A stretch of 64,000 bases of DNA from Chitinophagaceae bacterium (GTDB lineage: Bacteria > Bacteroidota > Bacteroidia > Chitinophagales > UBA10324), in assembly GCA_016717285.1 (NCBI GenBank), contig JADKFU010000005.1:480501-544500 (forward strand), read 5' to 3'. Made by a program: the position numbers and the translations under genes. Each line of letters starts with the position of its first letter. Within the stretch, counting starts at the first letter, position 1. The notes beneath the pieces were generated by a model. It saw only the letters and a list, made by a program, of their open reading frames with translations. It searched no databases and was not told where the DNA came from. Below are positions 54,006 through 62,083 of this stretch, in pieces.

Positions 54006-54674
54006 ATGAAAAATAAAATCAAGGTAGTAATTGCTGATGATCACCAGATTTTTATAGAGGGTATAAAGTCGCTTGTCAAGGATTCTGAAAAGCTGATTAT
54101 GGTTGGGGAAGCCCGTGACGGCGAGACACTGATGCAGGTATTAAAAACAAAAAGACCTGATGTGGTACTGATGGATGTGAGCATGCCAAACATGAATGGT
54201 ATTGAGGCTACCAGGAAGATCCGCATTCTTTTTCCGGAAATGAAGATACTCGGGCTCACAATGTCTGATGATGCAGATTCTGTTTCTGAAATGATGCGGG
54301 CAGGTGCACTGGGCTATTTGCTGAAAACTACCGGAAAGCCGGAACTGATCAGCGCTATCACGCATGTTTATCATGGGGAAAAATACCTGAGCAGCGAGAT
54401 GTCGATGAAGCTGATTGAGAAGATGTTTGATGATAATGAAAAAGTGAAGGATGAAGGAAGCCGGACACCCAGAAAAGCGGAGATCACCAAACGGGAACTT
54501 GATATTGTACGACTGATTGCACAGGAACTCACCAATGTTGAAATTGCCAAGAAGCTGAATAATAGTCCGATGACAATTATTACACACCGCAAAAACCTGC
54601 TCCGCAAACTCGGAGTCAAGAATACTGCCGGCCTCGTAAAATATGCTGTTATGAACGGCTTGCTTGAATCGTAA
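54006..54674 (+). CDS. NarL/FixJ-family response regulator
   Basis: 222 residues. The receiver domain (1-120) has the acidic pair D11-D12 and phosphoacceptor Asp57 (VVLMDVSMPNMNG), then LGLTMSDDADS and the Lys in LLKTTGKPEL. The LuxR-type helix-turn-helix lies at ~160-215 (TKRELDIVRLIAQELTNVEI, NNSPMTIITHRKNLLRKLGV). No cognate histidine kinase is adjacent, so it is an orphan regulator here. It has its own terminator and is divergent from relA/spoT. Confidence 0.95.
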   Translation: MKNKIKVVIADDHQIFIEGIKSLVKDSEKLIMVGEARDGETLMQVLKTKRPDVVLMDVSMPNMNGIEATRKIRILFPEMKILGLTMSDDADSVSEMMRAGALGYLLKTTGKPELISAITHVYHGEKYLSSEMSMKLIEKMFDDNEKVKDEGSRTPRKAEITKRELDIVRLIAQELTNVEIAKKLNNSPMTIITHRKNLLRKLGVKNTAGLVKYAVMNGLLES

Positions 54675-54706
54675 TATCAATCATAGTTTTTAGTAGGATG
54701 CTTTTC

Positions 54707-54738
54707 AAAACCCTGGCTGAAGTCAGGGTTTTTTTTTG
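54707..54738 (+). terminator. Rho-independent terminator of the response regulator
   Basis: Stem AAAACCCTG (54707-54715) pairs with CAGGGTTTT (54724-54732), followed by T residues, 33 bases after the gene. Confidence 0.92.
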
Positions 54739-54770
54739 GGGTTTTTATTTTTAAAAAAAAAGAATAAAAA

Positions 54771-54801
54771 TTTGGTAATGTAAAAAAGTTACCTACTTTT
54801 G
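54771..54801 (+). promoter_or_regulatory. Consensus promoter of the candidate small RNA
   Basis: TTTG at 54771-54774, a 19-base spacer and TACTTTTG at 54794-54801 match the Bacteroidota housekeeping consensus exactly. No protein-coding frame follows. Expected start near 54808. Confidence 0.8.
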
Positions 54802-54807
54802 ATTAAT

Positions 54808-54931
54808 CATTTAATTCATTTTAAAGAATTGCCGCTCAAGCAATCTCCCTCTACCGGATAGTTTTTGGTGTTTTACTTTCCGGTTTAGTTCTGATACAAT
54901 CTCCCCCCGGAGCGCTTGAGCGGCTTTTTTC
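54808..54931 (+). ncRNA. Candidate small RNA, 6S-like fold
   Basis: About 120 bases with an exact consensus promoter upstream and an intrinsic terminator built into its 3' end. A perfect 11-bp closing stem GCCGCTCAAGC (54831-54841) pairs with GCTTGAGCGGC (54914-54924), followed by TTTTTT. Inside are a large asymmetric bubble, an apical stem ACCGGA (54853-54858)/TCCGGT (54879-54884), and a small hairpin CTCC-CCCC-GGAG (54901-54912) on the 3' side of the bubble. Closing stem, open central bubble and small 3'-side hairpin are the hallmarks of 6S RNA, which binds RNA polymerase holoenzyme. No coding potential. The 6S assignment is inference; presence of a real transcript is more secure. Confidence 0.72.
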
Positions 54932-55023
54932 ATCTCCCCTTACTTTTTAATCAGATTGACTTTGCCATCCGCGGTTCTGATGTCTATGTTGGAAGCTTAC
55001 TGTGTTTTCAATGGGCAAATGGT

Positions 55024-55031
55024 TAACTTTG
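55024..55031 (+). promoter_or_regulatory. -7 element for tRNA-Leu
   Basis: TAACTTTG matches TAnnTTTG, 42 bases before the tRNA. No clear TTG at the -33 distance. Confidence 0.45.
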
Positions 55032-55072
55032 CAACTTTCTTTCAAGAAAAGGTTAGTAGAATTGATGGAATT

Positions 55073-55154
55073 GCGGATATGGCGTAATTGGTAGCCGCGC
55101 CAGACTTAGGATCTGGTGCCGAAAGGCGTGGGGGTTCGAGTCCCTTTATCCGCA
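55073..55154 (+). tRNA. tRNA-Leu (anticodon TAG)
   Basis: 82 bases with the long variable arm of a class II tRNA. Acceptor GCGGATA pairs with TATCCGC, anticodon stem CCAGA/TCTGG has loop CTTAGGA (anticodon TAG), variable arm GCC-GAAA-GGC, T arm GGGGG-TTCGAGT-CCCTT and discriminator A. CCA is not encoded. Confidence 0.95.
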
Positions 55155-55198
55155 CTGCAAATAATTTTTTTACTAAATCAGTTTTGAAGTGATGAATG

Positions 55199-55279
55199 GC
55201 AAAAAGGTGTGATAGATAGCTGCGTCCCGGCTAAAGTCAGGATGCCGGAAGTCTTGGGGAGTCGAATCTGGTTTTTATC
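55199..55279 (+). pseudogene. Decayed tRNA-Leu-like copy
   Basis: About 45 bases after the tRNA-Leu, this stretch aligns with it almost end to end. The D-arm part matches at 13 of 18 positions (55209-55226), and the variable/T-arm part matches at 15 of 22, including GATGCCGG and TTGGGGAGTCGAATCT. The acceptor and anticodon stems no longer pair and the anticodon loop is lost, so it is not functional as a tRNA. Best read as an old tandem duplicate. Confidence 0.45.
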
Positions 55280-55379
55280 TGAACATAACACATAAAATTA
55301 TTTCTACACCGGAACGTCAGGTCTTGTATCATGCATGTTCCGGAAAATTTTTAAACCATAAACCAAACAATACGATAAA

Positions 55380-56726
55380 GTGAACATCACGCAGGAGCAA
55401 ATGAACGATAACCACCTTAAACTGGTGGTAAATGTTAATCCGGAAGATTATGCAACCAAACTTGAAGGAGAAATAAAGTCGCTCAGCAAAAAAATGAGCA
55501 TCAACGGATTCCGTCCTGGAAAAGTACCGGTTGGGATGGCAAAAAAGTTGTACGGAAATTCAGTGCTTGCCGAACAACTGGACAAGTTGCTGAATGATTC
55601 TGTACTGAACTACATCAAGGAAAATGACCTTAAGGTGCTTGGCCAACCGATCCCATTTGAAGTGCACCAGCAGCAACTGGATGTAAACAGTTTGCAAGCT
55701 TATGATTTCGGATTTGAGTTGGGATTGATTCCTCCTTTTGAATTACCCGCATTGGATGGCCGCACCATGGATAAGAAAGTATTGCTGATCAGCGAAGAGA
55801 TGATTACGGAAGAAATGGAACGTGTAAGATCAATGCAGGGTGAAAGAAGTTATCCTGAAGCAGTTGGTGAAGAAGATATCCTGTATGGTGAATGGAAAGA
55901 ACTGGATGAGAATGGTGAGATTAGGGAAAACGGAATTTCAGCCACTTCTTCCTTTTCTATGAAACTGGTGAAGGACGAAGTAACCCGCCAAATCCTGTTA
56001 AACCTTAAGAAAAAAGAAAGCAGCGACATCGCGATAAAAAATGCATTTGGTAATAATATGGAGCTGATCATCCATAACATTTTGAAGACCAATCATCATG
56101 CAGCCGAAAACATGAATGAACGGTTCCGTTTTACACTGATCAATATTAATCATGTGGAAAAAGCCAATGTTGACCAGTCTTTTTTTGACAAAGTTTATGG
56201 AGAAGATGTAGTTCATTCAGAAGTAGAATGGAGGGATCGTATCAAATCTGACCTCACCAGTGAATATGAGAAGTATTCCACTTCAAAATTTGATCGGGAC
56301 ATTCAGGATACACTGATTACAGAAACCAACATGGATTTGCCGGTAGATTTTTTGAAAAAGCTGATTAACTCCAACCAACAGGCCGATGCTGCAGACCTTG
56401 ATGATCAGCAGATGGTGCAGGCGCTGCAACAGGTAAAGTGGGATTTGATTCACGATAAGCTCGTTCGTGATAACAGTATTTCTATCACACGCGAAGAATT
56501 GGTTGACCGCGCAAAAAAGGACATTGCGAATTATTATGGTGGCAGTGCTGCATTTGAAAATGATCCGGGCGCACTGGACCGGCTTGGAGATTCACTACTG
56601 AACGATGAAAAATATGTAGCAAGAATGCGTGACCAGGTTTTGAACGATAAAATATTCGATTTGTTAAAGGCCAAAATTATTCCTGTTGAAAAGCCTGTGA
56701 ATGAGCATGAATTTTTTAACCACTAA
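55380..56726 (+). CDS. tig: Trigger factor
   Basis: Ribosome-bound chaperone that shelters nascent chains. 448 residues from a GTG start, chosen because MNITQEQ is the normal Bacteroidota N-terminus. The ribosome-binding tail has the signature FRPGKVPVGMAKKLYG (G-F-R-x-G-K-x-P) near residue 43. The PPIase-like domain is weakly conserved (~150-230), and the C-terminal helical arms follow (SDLTSEYEKYSTSKFDRDIQ). It heads the tig-clpP-clpX operon, with clpP 19 bases on. Confidence 0.96.
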   Translation: MNITQEQMNDNHLKLVVNVNPEDYATKLEGEIKSLSKKMSINGFRPGKVPVGMAKKLYGNSVLAEQLDKLLNDSVLNYIKENDLKVLGQPIPFEVHQQQLDVNSLQAYDFGFELGLIPPFELPALDGRTMDKKVLLISEEMITEEMERVRSMQGERSYPEAVGEEDILYGEWKELDENGEIRENGISATSSFSMKLVKDEVTRQILLNLKKKESSDIAIKNAFGNNMELIIHNILKTNHHAAENMNERFRFTLININHVEKANVDQSFFDKVYGEDVVHSEVEWRDRIKSDLTSEYEKYSTSKFDRDIQDTLITETNMDLPVDFLKKLINSNQQADAADLDDQQMVQALQQVKWDLIHDKLVRDNSISITREELVDRAKKDIANYYGGSAAFENDPGALDRLGDSLLNDEKYVARMRDQVLNDKIFDLLKAKIIPVEKPVNEHEFFNH

Positions 56727-56745
56727 AATCTAAACCCAACGAAAT

Positions 56746-57438
56746 ATGTATCAAAATGATTTCATGAAGTACGCTGTACAACACAAGGGATTGAGTTCTA
56801 TGCACCTTGAAGGATACATGCGAAAATCAGTAACCAACTTAACACCGTACATTATCGAAGAACGCCCAATGAACGTGGCTTCAATGGACGTGTTTTCGCG
56901 TTTGATGATGGACCGTATCATTTTTATGGGTGAGGCCATTAACGACTATGTAGCCAATGTAATCCAGGCGCAACTTTTATTTCTGGATTCTGTTGATGCA
57001 AAACGCGACATACAGATTTATATTAACAGTCCGGGTGGTTCAGTATATGCAGGTCTTGGAATTTATGATACAATGCAATACATCAATCCGAATGTTGCAA
57101 CCATTTGCACGGGAATGGCAGCTTCTATGGCCGCTGTACTTTTATGTGCAGGAGGAAAGGGAAGCCGTACAGGTTTGAAACATTGTCGTGTAATGATTCA
57201 CCAACCAATGGGTGGTGCCGAAGGACAAGCCAGCGATATTGAAATTATGGCAAAAGAAATCATGAAGACGAAACGTGAGTTGTATGAGATCATCGCATTG
57301 CACACTGGTCAGTCAGTTGAAAAAGTGGAAAAGGATTCCGACCGTGACTATTGGATGAAAGCCGAAGAAGCAAAGGAATATGGAATGATTGATGAGGTGT
57401 TGATCAGGACGAAGGATAAGAAGGAGGGGAAGAAGTAA
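56746..57438 (+). CDS. clpP: ATP-dependent Clp protease proteolytic subunit
   Basis: Serine protease that forms the 14-subunit chamber degrading proteins fed by ClpX or ClpA/C. 230 residues, including a ~30-residue N-terminal extension typical of Bacteroidota ClpP. Catalytic Ser127 lies in TGMAASMAA and His152 in RVMIHQPMGG. Handle region SDIEIMAKEIMKTKRELYEI is present. It lies between tig and clpX in one operon. Confidence 0.98.
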   Translation: MYQNDFMKYAVQHKGLSSMHLEGYMRKSVTNLTPYIIEERPMNVASMDVFSRLMMDRIIFMGEAINDYVANVIQAQLLFLDSVDAKRDIQIYINSPGGSVYAGLGIYDTMQYINPNVATICTGMAASMAAVLLCAGGKGSRTGLKHCRVMIHQPMGGAEGQASDIEIMAKEIMKTKRELYEIIALHTGQSVEKVEKDSDRDYWMKAEEAKEYGMIDEVLIRTKDKKEGKK

Positions 57439-57528
57439 GTCGTTGGCCATTAGTCATCAGACTTTAGTGATGCAACTTAATAGAAGATTTATTTCTCTAA
57501 ATAACTTGAGTAATTGAAAGAAACCAAT

Positions 57529-58761
57529 ATGAAGAAACCGGCCGAAAAATGTTCGTTTTGCGGTAAGCGCAAAGAAGATACACTCATCCTTATTTCCGGA
57601 CAGGATGCTTATATCTGCGAAAGTTGTGTGGAACAGGCACTCACAATTATTGAAGAAGAATTGGGTGAACGCAAGCAGTCCGCTGCACATACTTCAGCGC
57701 CGGAATACAAAACACCGGAGGAGATCAAAGGATTTCTCGATCAGTATATCATCGGACAGGATGACGCGAAAAAGGTGCTCGCCGTTGCCGTGTACAATCA
57801 CTATAAAAGATTAAATCATGTTGGAAAGGATGAGGTAGAGATTGAAAAGTCAAATATCATGATGGTGGGTGATACCGGTACGGGGAAAACATTGTTGGCC
57901 CGTACCATTGCACGTTTTTTAAATGTGCCTTTTGCCATTGTGGATGCTACAGTTTTTACGGAAGCAGGTTATGTTGGCGAAGATGTAGAAAGTATTCTTA
58001 CCCGTTTGCTTCAAGTTTGTGATTACAACATACAGGCCGCTGAGAAAGGAATTATTTACATTGATGAGATTGATAAGATTGCACGAAAGAATGATAATCC
58101 ATCTATCACACGTGATGTTTCCGGTGAAGGAGTACAGCAAGGATTGCTGAAGTTGCTGGAAGGAACGGATGTGCTGGTTCCTCCACAGGGTGGAAGAAAA
58201 CATCCGGAACAAAAGATGGTAAAAATGAACACCACGCACATCTTGTTTATCTGCGGTGGTGCATTTGAAGGCATTGATAAAATTATTGCCAAACGTAACA
58301 AAACACACGCGATTGGTTATAAGCTGGATAAAGAACGTGACAAGCTGGATCGTGGTAATTTGATTCAGTATGTAACGCCTCAGGATGTAAAAGGCTTTGG
58401 ATTGATTCCTGAATTGGTTGGCCGTGTTCCGATTGTTACTTACCTGGAACCGCTGGATAAAGAATCATTACTGCGTATTCTCACCGAACCCAAAAATGCT
58501 TTGGTGAAACAATATAAAAAGTTGTTTGAGCTGGAAGGTGTTCAATTGACTTTTGATAATGATGCACTTGAATTTATTGTAGAGAAAGCTATCGAATACA
58601 AGCTTGGTGCGCGTGGATTGCGCTCAATCTGTGAAGCTATAATGACGGATGTTATGTTTACAATTCCTTCGAAAAAGGATATCAAAGAATTTACTGTCAC
58701 GCTTGAATTGGCGCAGGAAAAGATTGACAAATCTAAGTTGCGACACCTAAAGGTTGCGTGA
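57529..58761 (+). CDS. clpX: ATP-dependent Clp protease ATP-binding subunit ClpX
   Basis: AAA+ unfoldase that delivers substrates to ClpP. I use the ATG at 57529 (MKKPAEKCSFCGK), giving 410 residues; a TTG five codons earlier is unneeded. The N-terminal zinc finger has CSFCGK and YICESC. Walker A is GDTGTGKTLLART, the Walker B region IIYIDEIDKIARK, the pore loop GYVGED, and the sensor 2 GARGLRSICEAIM. Third gene of the tig-clpP-clpX operon, 90 bases after clpP. Confidence 0.98.
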   Translation: MKKPAEKCSFCGKRKEDTLILISGQDAYICESCVEQALTIIEEELGERKQSAAHTSAPEYKTPEEIKGFLDQYIIGQDDAKKVLAVAVYNHYKRLNHVGKDEVEIEKSNIMMVGDTGTGKTLLARTIARFLNVPFAIVDATVFTEAGYVGEDVESILTRLLQVCDYNIQAAEKGIIYIDEIDKIARKNDNPSITRDVSGEGVQQGLLKLLEGTDVLVPPQGGRKHPEQKMVKMNTTHILFICGGAFEGIDKIIAKRNKTHAIGYKLDKERDKLDRGNLIQYVTPQDVKGFGLIPELVGRVPIVTYLEPLDKESLLRILTEPKNALVKQYKKLFELEGVQLTFDNDALEFIVEKAIEYKLGARGLRSICEAIMTDVMFTIPSKKDIKEFTVTLELAQEKIDKSKLRHLKVA

Positions 58762-58820
58762 GAATTTGTCATTTGGTCATGAGTCATTAAGTCATTGGTT
58801 TGTTGCGGATAATCAGTTGC

Positions 58821-59225
58821 ATGATGAAGTTGCTTTTCATCACTTTTATTTTTTGCTCTTTTATCGCTGCGGCGCAAACGCAGACCAATATTGGTTCGCT
58901 TATTCCTAAGGAAGCTTATGAAAACATATCATCGCAACTATTAAATTCAGACTCGAATGTTACAAGTATTGTGATCTGGATAAAGAAAGAAGTAAAACCC
59001 CATGTGCATACTATTCATTCTGAACAGGTATATGTTTTGGAAGGAACCGGTAAAATGTTGTTGGGTGAAAAGACGATGGAAGTGAAGCCCGGTGATTTAA
59101 TCTTCATTCCGAAGCAAACTATTCATGCATTGAAAGTCACTTCAGCAACTCCGATGAAAGTGCTTTCCATTCAGGCACCTGAATTTGATGGAAAGGATCG
59201 TGTGTTTGTTGAAAGAGAATGGTAA
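58821..59225 (+). CDS. Exported cupin-domain protein
   Basis: 134 residues from the ATG at 58821 (MMKLLFITFIFCSFIAAAQT is a signal peptide); an upstream TTG would only add residues before it. The single cupin fold has the metal motif HVHTIHSEQVYVLEGTGKML (H-x-H, Glu) and the second His in PKQTIHAL. Periplasmic or secreted; function unknown. It is 59 bases after clpX on the same strand and may be read through from it. Confidence 0.85.
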   Translation: MMKLLFITFIFCSFIAAAQTQTNIGSLIPKEAYENISSQLLNSDSNVTSIVIWIKKEVKPHVHTIHSEQVYVLEGTGKMLLGEKTMEVKPGDLIFIPKQTIHALKVTSATPMKVLSIQAPEFDGKDRVFVEREW

Positions 59226-59257
59226 TACTCCGGCACACTTCAGGAAACTCAGCAGTA

Positions 59258-59935
59258 TCATGATGTTTTTTTATATACCCTCGATTGCATAAATCCATCC
59301 ATAAAATTTTTTCTTCCCAGTTCTTTTAATTTTAATTCCTTGAATATGAAATCGTATTCAGGTAACTGTACGGCATCAATTCCTGCAGTGAATCGAAAGA
59401 ACCGGTACATCAACCACAACAACAAGCGGTGATACCAGTTTTCTGGCGGGAAAAAATCTGCAAATAAAAAGCAGCCATCATTTTTTAACGACTGTGTTAT
59501 TTTAGTCGCAAATTCCAACGCATCCTGCTGTGGCATGCAATCCATCACGAAAAATACGATCACAGCATCGTATTTTTTTTCTGTCATAATCTGCAAATGC
59601 GTTCCGTGAATAAAATGTACGCGCTCTTGAAATTGTCCGTGCACTTTATTTTGGGCCAGCTTCAGCATTTTTGCGGAAGCTTCCATATAATCGATAGTCA
59701 GTGCAGGATATATTTTCAGCAAATAATTTAAGATCGTTCCCGTGCCTTCACCAATCAATAAAATGTTTCCGTTTGAAGGCAGGTGGTTCAGAAACTGTTT
59801 TTTCGCAGTAGTCAGTTTTGTACCGAACACCAGGGAAGCCACGGTATCATAATAGGGAGCAATATGATCGAATGATGCTGGCAAAGAGTACAATCTATAG
59901 CTAAGGTAAAAGAGAATGCGCCTGGCAGGATACAT
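59258..59935 (-). CDS. Class I SAM-dependent methyltransferase
   Basis: 225 residues. The start may be at 59935 or further in, since conserved sequence begins at SFDHIAPYYDTVASLVFG. SAM-binding motif I is ILLIGEGTGTILNYL, then IDYMEASAKMLKLAQ and VFFVMDCMPQQDALEFA. It resembles the UbiE/Erg6-like group in layout, without a signature that fixes the substrate. Ends convergent with the cupin gene, 32 bases apart. Confidence 0.83.
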   Translation of the reverse strand: MYPARRILFYLSYRLYSLPASFDHIAPYYDTVASLVFGTKLTTAKKQFLNHLPSNGNILLIGEGTGTILNYLLKIYPALTIDYMEASAKMLKLAQNKVHGQFQERVHFIHGTHLQIMTEKKYDAVIVFFVMDCMPQQDALEFATKITQSLKNDGCFLFADFFPPENWYHRLLLWLMYRFFRFTAGIDAVQLPEYDFIFKELKLKELGRKNFMDGFMQSRVYKKTS

Positions 59936-60011
59936 GATACAGCACCCGGAAGAAGAATCAACCTTATTTCAGCATTAAAAAATTGATTTGCAGTAAACAT
60001 GATTGCTCATG

Positions 60012-60935
60012 CTACATGGGACTAACTACCACTTTTTCAAGAAGTGCTTCCACATCTTTTCGATATAACAACCCCAGCTCTTCGCGGATACAGTTAGCGC
60101 TTCCGCAAGCCGCAGCAAATCTCGCTGTCGATTTCAGGTCGTAGTCACGCAAATGCGCAACCGCTAAGCCGGCGGTCAGGCAATCGCCGCTGCCTACTGC
60201 GCTAAAAATCTTTTCAAGGGAGCAGCTTGCACGCAAGCTTTCTTTGTTCGTTGCAAGCTGCAACCCTGCTGCTCCGGCTGTAAGTGCAACCTGTTGAACG
60301 AAATGAAGAAAGTAATCGGCAGGCTTATTTTCAAAATGTTTAGGCAACACCGCATTCAATTCCGATTGGTTAATGTGAATGCCGAACGGCCGGTGCAACA
60401 GTGCCTTTAACAATAAATCTCCACTGCAGTCAATCCAAACAGGTATTCTGTATTTTTTAGTGAGTTCAATCAAGGGACCATACGCATCAGCAGGCGCACC
60501 TTGCGGCCAGGAGCCACTCATCACTACCGCACCGCTTTCAGGTAATAAGGCTTCAAATTCTTTGCATAAAATGTGGTACTGATTTTCAGTAATGTGAGGA
60601 CCTTGCGCTACCAGCTCTGTATCATTCCATACTCCTTCTGACCGTAAGGTGGTATTGATGCGATTCCAGCCATTCACCTCAGGGCCTGAACAGGCAACAT
60701 TAAGCTCCACGCATTTTTCTTTCAGCCATTTCCCGGTAGGGCCACCCCAACATCCAAGCACCACCGCTTGTTCTCCCAGTTCAGTAGCAGCAATAGCCAC
60801 ATGAATGCCTTTGCCACCCGGATAATGTTGTTCATCGAAGGTCCTGTTTAAAACAGCAGGATTCAATTCATTAACCGTTAAATAAGTATCCACTGAGGGA
60901 TTTGGACAGATGCAGATTATTTTTTTTGAAAGCAA
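60012..60935 (-). CDS. PfkB-family sugar kinase (1-phosphofructokinase/LacC type)
   Basis: Transfers phosphate from ATP to a sugar phosphate. It is 307 residues, the family length. The N-terminal substrate loop PGGKGIHVAIAATELGE is typical of FruK/LacC. CPNPSVDTYL opens the protein. The catalytic motif reads AVGSGDCLTAG where GAGDS is usual; the base Asp is kept. Substrate (fructose 1-phosphate, tagatose 6-phosphate or another) is not decided by sequence alone. No PTS or transporter genes are adjacent. Confidence 0.87.
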   Translation of the reverse strand: MLSKKIICICPNPSVDTYLTVNELNPAVLNRTFDEQHYPGGKGIHVAIAATELGEQAVVLGCWGGPTGKWLKEKCVELNVACSGPEVNGWNRINTTLRSEGVWNDTELVAQGPHITENQYHILCKEFEALLPESGAVVMSGSWPQGAPADAYGPLIELTKKYRIPVWIDCSGDLLLKALLHRPFGIHINQSELNAVLPKHFENKPADYFLHFVQQVALTAGAAGLQLATNKESLRASCSLEKIFSAVGSGDCLTAGLAVAHLRDYDLKSTARFAAACGSANCIREELGLLYRKDVEALLEKVVVSPM

Positions 60936-60997
60936 GAGTGGTTGATGGTATAAATTGAGTGGTGGATACGTGCAATGTAGAATTGTTTTATTAATTG

Positions 60998-61005
60998 CAA
61001 AAGTA
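60998..61005 (-). promoter_or_regulatory. -7 element for the PfkB kinase
   Basis: On the minus strand TACTTTTG matches TAnnTTTG, about 62 bases before the start. No clear -33 TTG. Confidence 0.35.
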
Positions 61006-61177
61006 CGAACCGTAGCAAATACTCAGCAGTCCGGTTTTGAATATCGATAATTTGCTAAGAAGTTCAATTGTGCACCAGCCACTTTTGTTTTTAATTCATA
61101 TACTTGAAAGTTCCCACGTTCGTTTACAAGACCTTTATTTCATCTTTCAAATAACTGAACTTTTAAAATCTATCTGT

Positions 61178-61903
61178 ATGAACCGTATAGCAATCTGGTT
61201 TTTCCTATCATTGATGGTATTCCAAATTAACAGATCAGCAACAGCACAATCTTTCGAAAGCGTACAATGTAAAAGCAAATTTTCCATAGGTTTTGAAGCT
61301 GGACTCTTTGCAAATAATGCGGTGCTGAAGGATAATAACAGTTTGCCGGAAGATGTAACACAAAGTATAACCGGTGTCTGGAATTTTTCAGGTAACATCA
61401 TTACTGCATATTACATTGATGATCGTTTTAAGATTAAATTTTCTCCTGGTATTGAAAACAAACAACTCGAATACCGACTCGATGGATTGCATTTCTACCA
61501 GGACTTTAACGGAACAGGTTTTAATGATTCACATGTTATTTACACCGAAGAAGCTATAGCTATAAGTTTGCCGCTGGAAGCAGAATATAAATTTACAACC
61601 GGAAAATTTTCACCATTCCTCTCCGCCGGATGTGCAACAGATTTTCTTATGAATAAAAAATACCACGCTACAATTTATTACAGCAATGGAACCGAGGAAA
61701 TAGTATCTGAAGCCGAATTATTCAGGAATGTTGATTTTGCATTAGTGGCGCAGGGAGGGTTTTATTTTCAAGCTACCGATAATATCAATTTGCATGCAAA
61801 TGCATTCGTAAAGTATTTTCTTTTGCATCAGGAAATAGATATGAAGCAGTATCATGCAGGGTTACGTATTGGAATAAGCTATATCATAAAAAAATGTGTT
61901 TAA
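61178..61903 (+). CDS. Outer-membrane beta-barrel protein
   Basis: 241 residues from the ATG at 61178, which begins a signal peptide (MNRIAIWFFLSLMVFQINRS, cut near ATAQ). A longer frame from 61037 lacks a sensible N-terminus. Alternating aromatic/polar strands (FSIGFEAGLFANNAVL, SLPLEAEYKFTTGKFSPFLS, GLRIGISYIIKKCV) fit the PorT/OmpX-like small barrels of Bacteroidota. Specific role unknown; it stands alone. Confidence 0.8.
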   Translation: MNRIAIWFFLSLMVFQINRSATAQSFESVQCKSKFSIGFEAGLFANNAVLKDNNSLPEDVTQSITGVWNFSGNIITAYYIDDRFKIKFSPGIENKQLEYRLDGLHFYQDFNGTGFNDSHVIYTEEAIAISLPLEAEYKFTTGKFSPFLSAGCATDFLMNKKYHATIYYSNGTEEIVSEAELFRNVDFALVAQGGFYFQATDNINLHANAFVKYFLLHQEIDMKQYHAGLRIGISYIIKKCV

Positions 61904-62083
61904 ATGGTCCATCCGTTCCAATTTATGAAGAGAATTCACCCAAACTCGTAAGCATATCATTAAGTTAACGGAGGTATGAATCCGTCCTCCGATGTCTTCG
62001 TGATTTTTTAGGTGTTATCAGTCAAGAATTATTTATCTTAAAAATTCCGCTTAAAAATGCACTCCCTGTGATAAGACAGATTC

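Noticed and set aside
54141..54680. 179-residue minus-strand frame
   Set aside because: Antisense to the response regulator; Cys/His-rich content is a by-product of the opposite strand.
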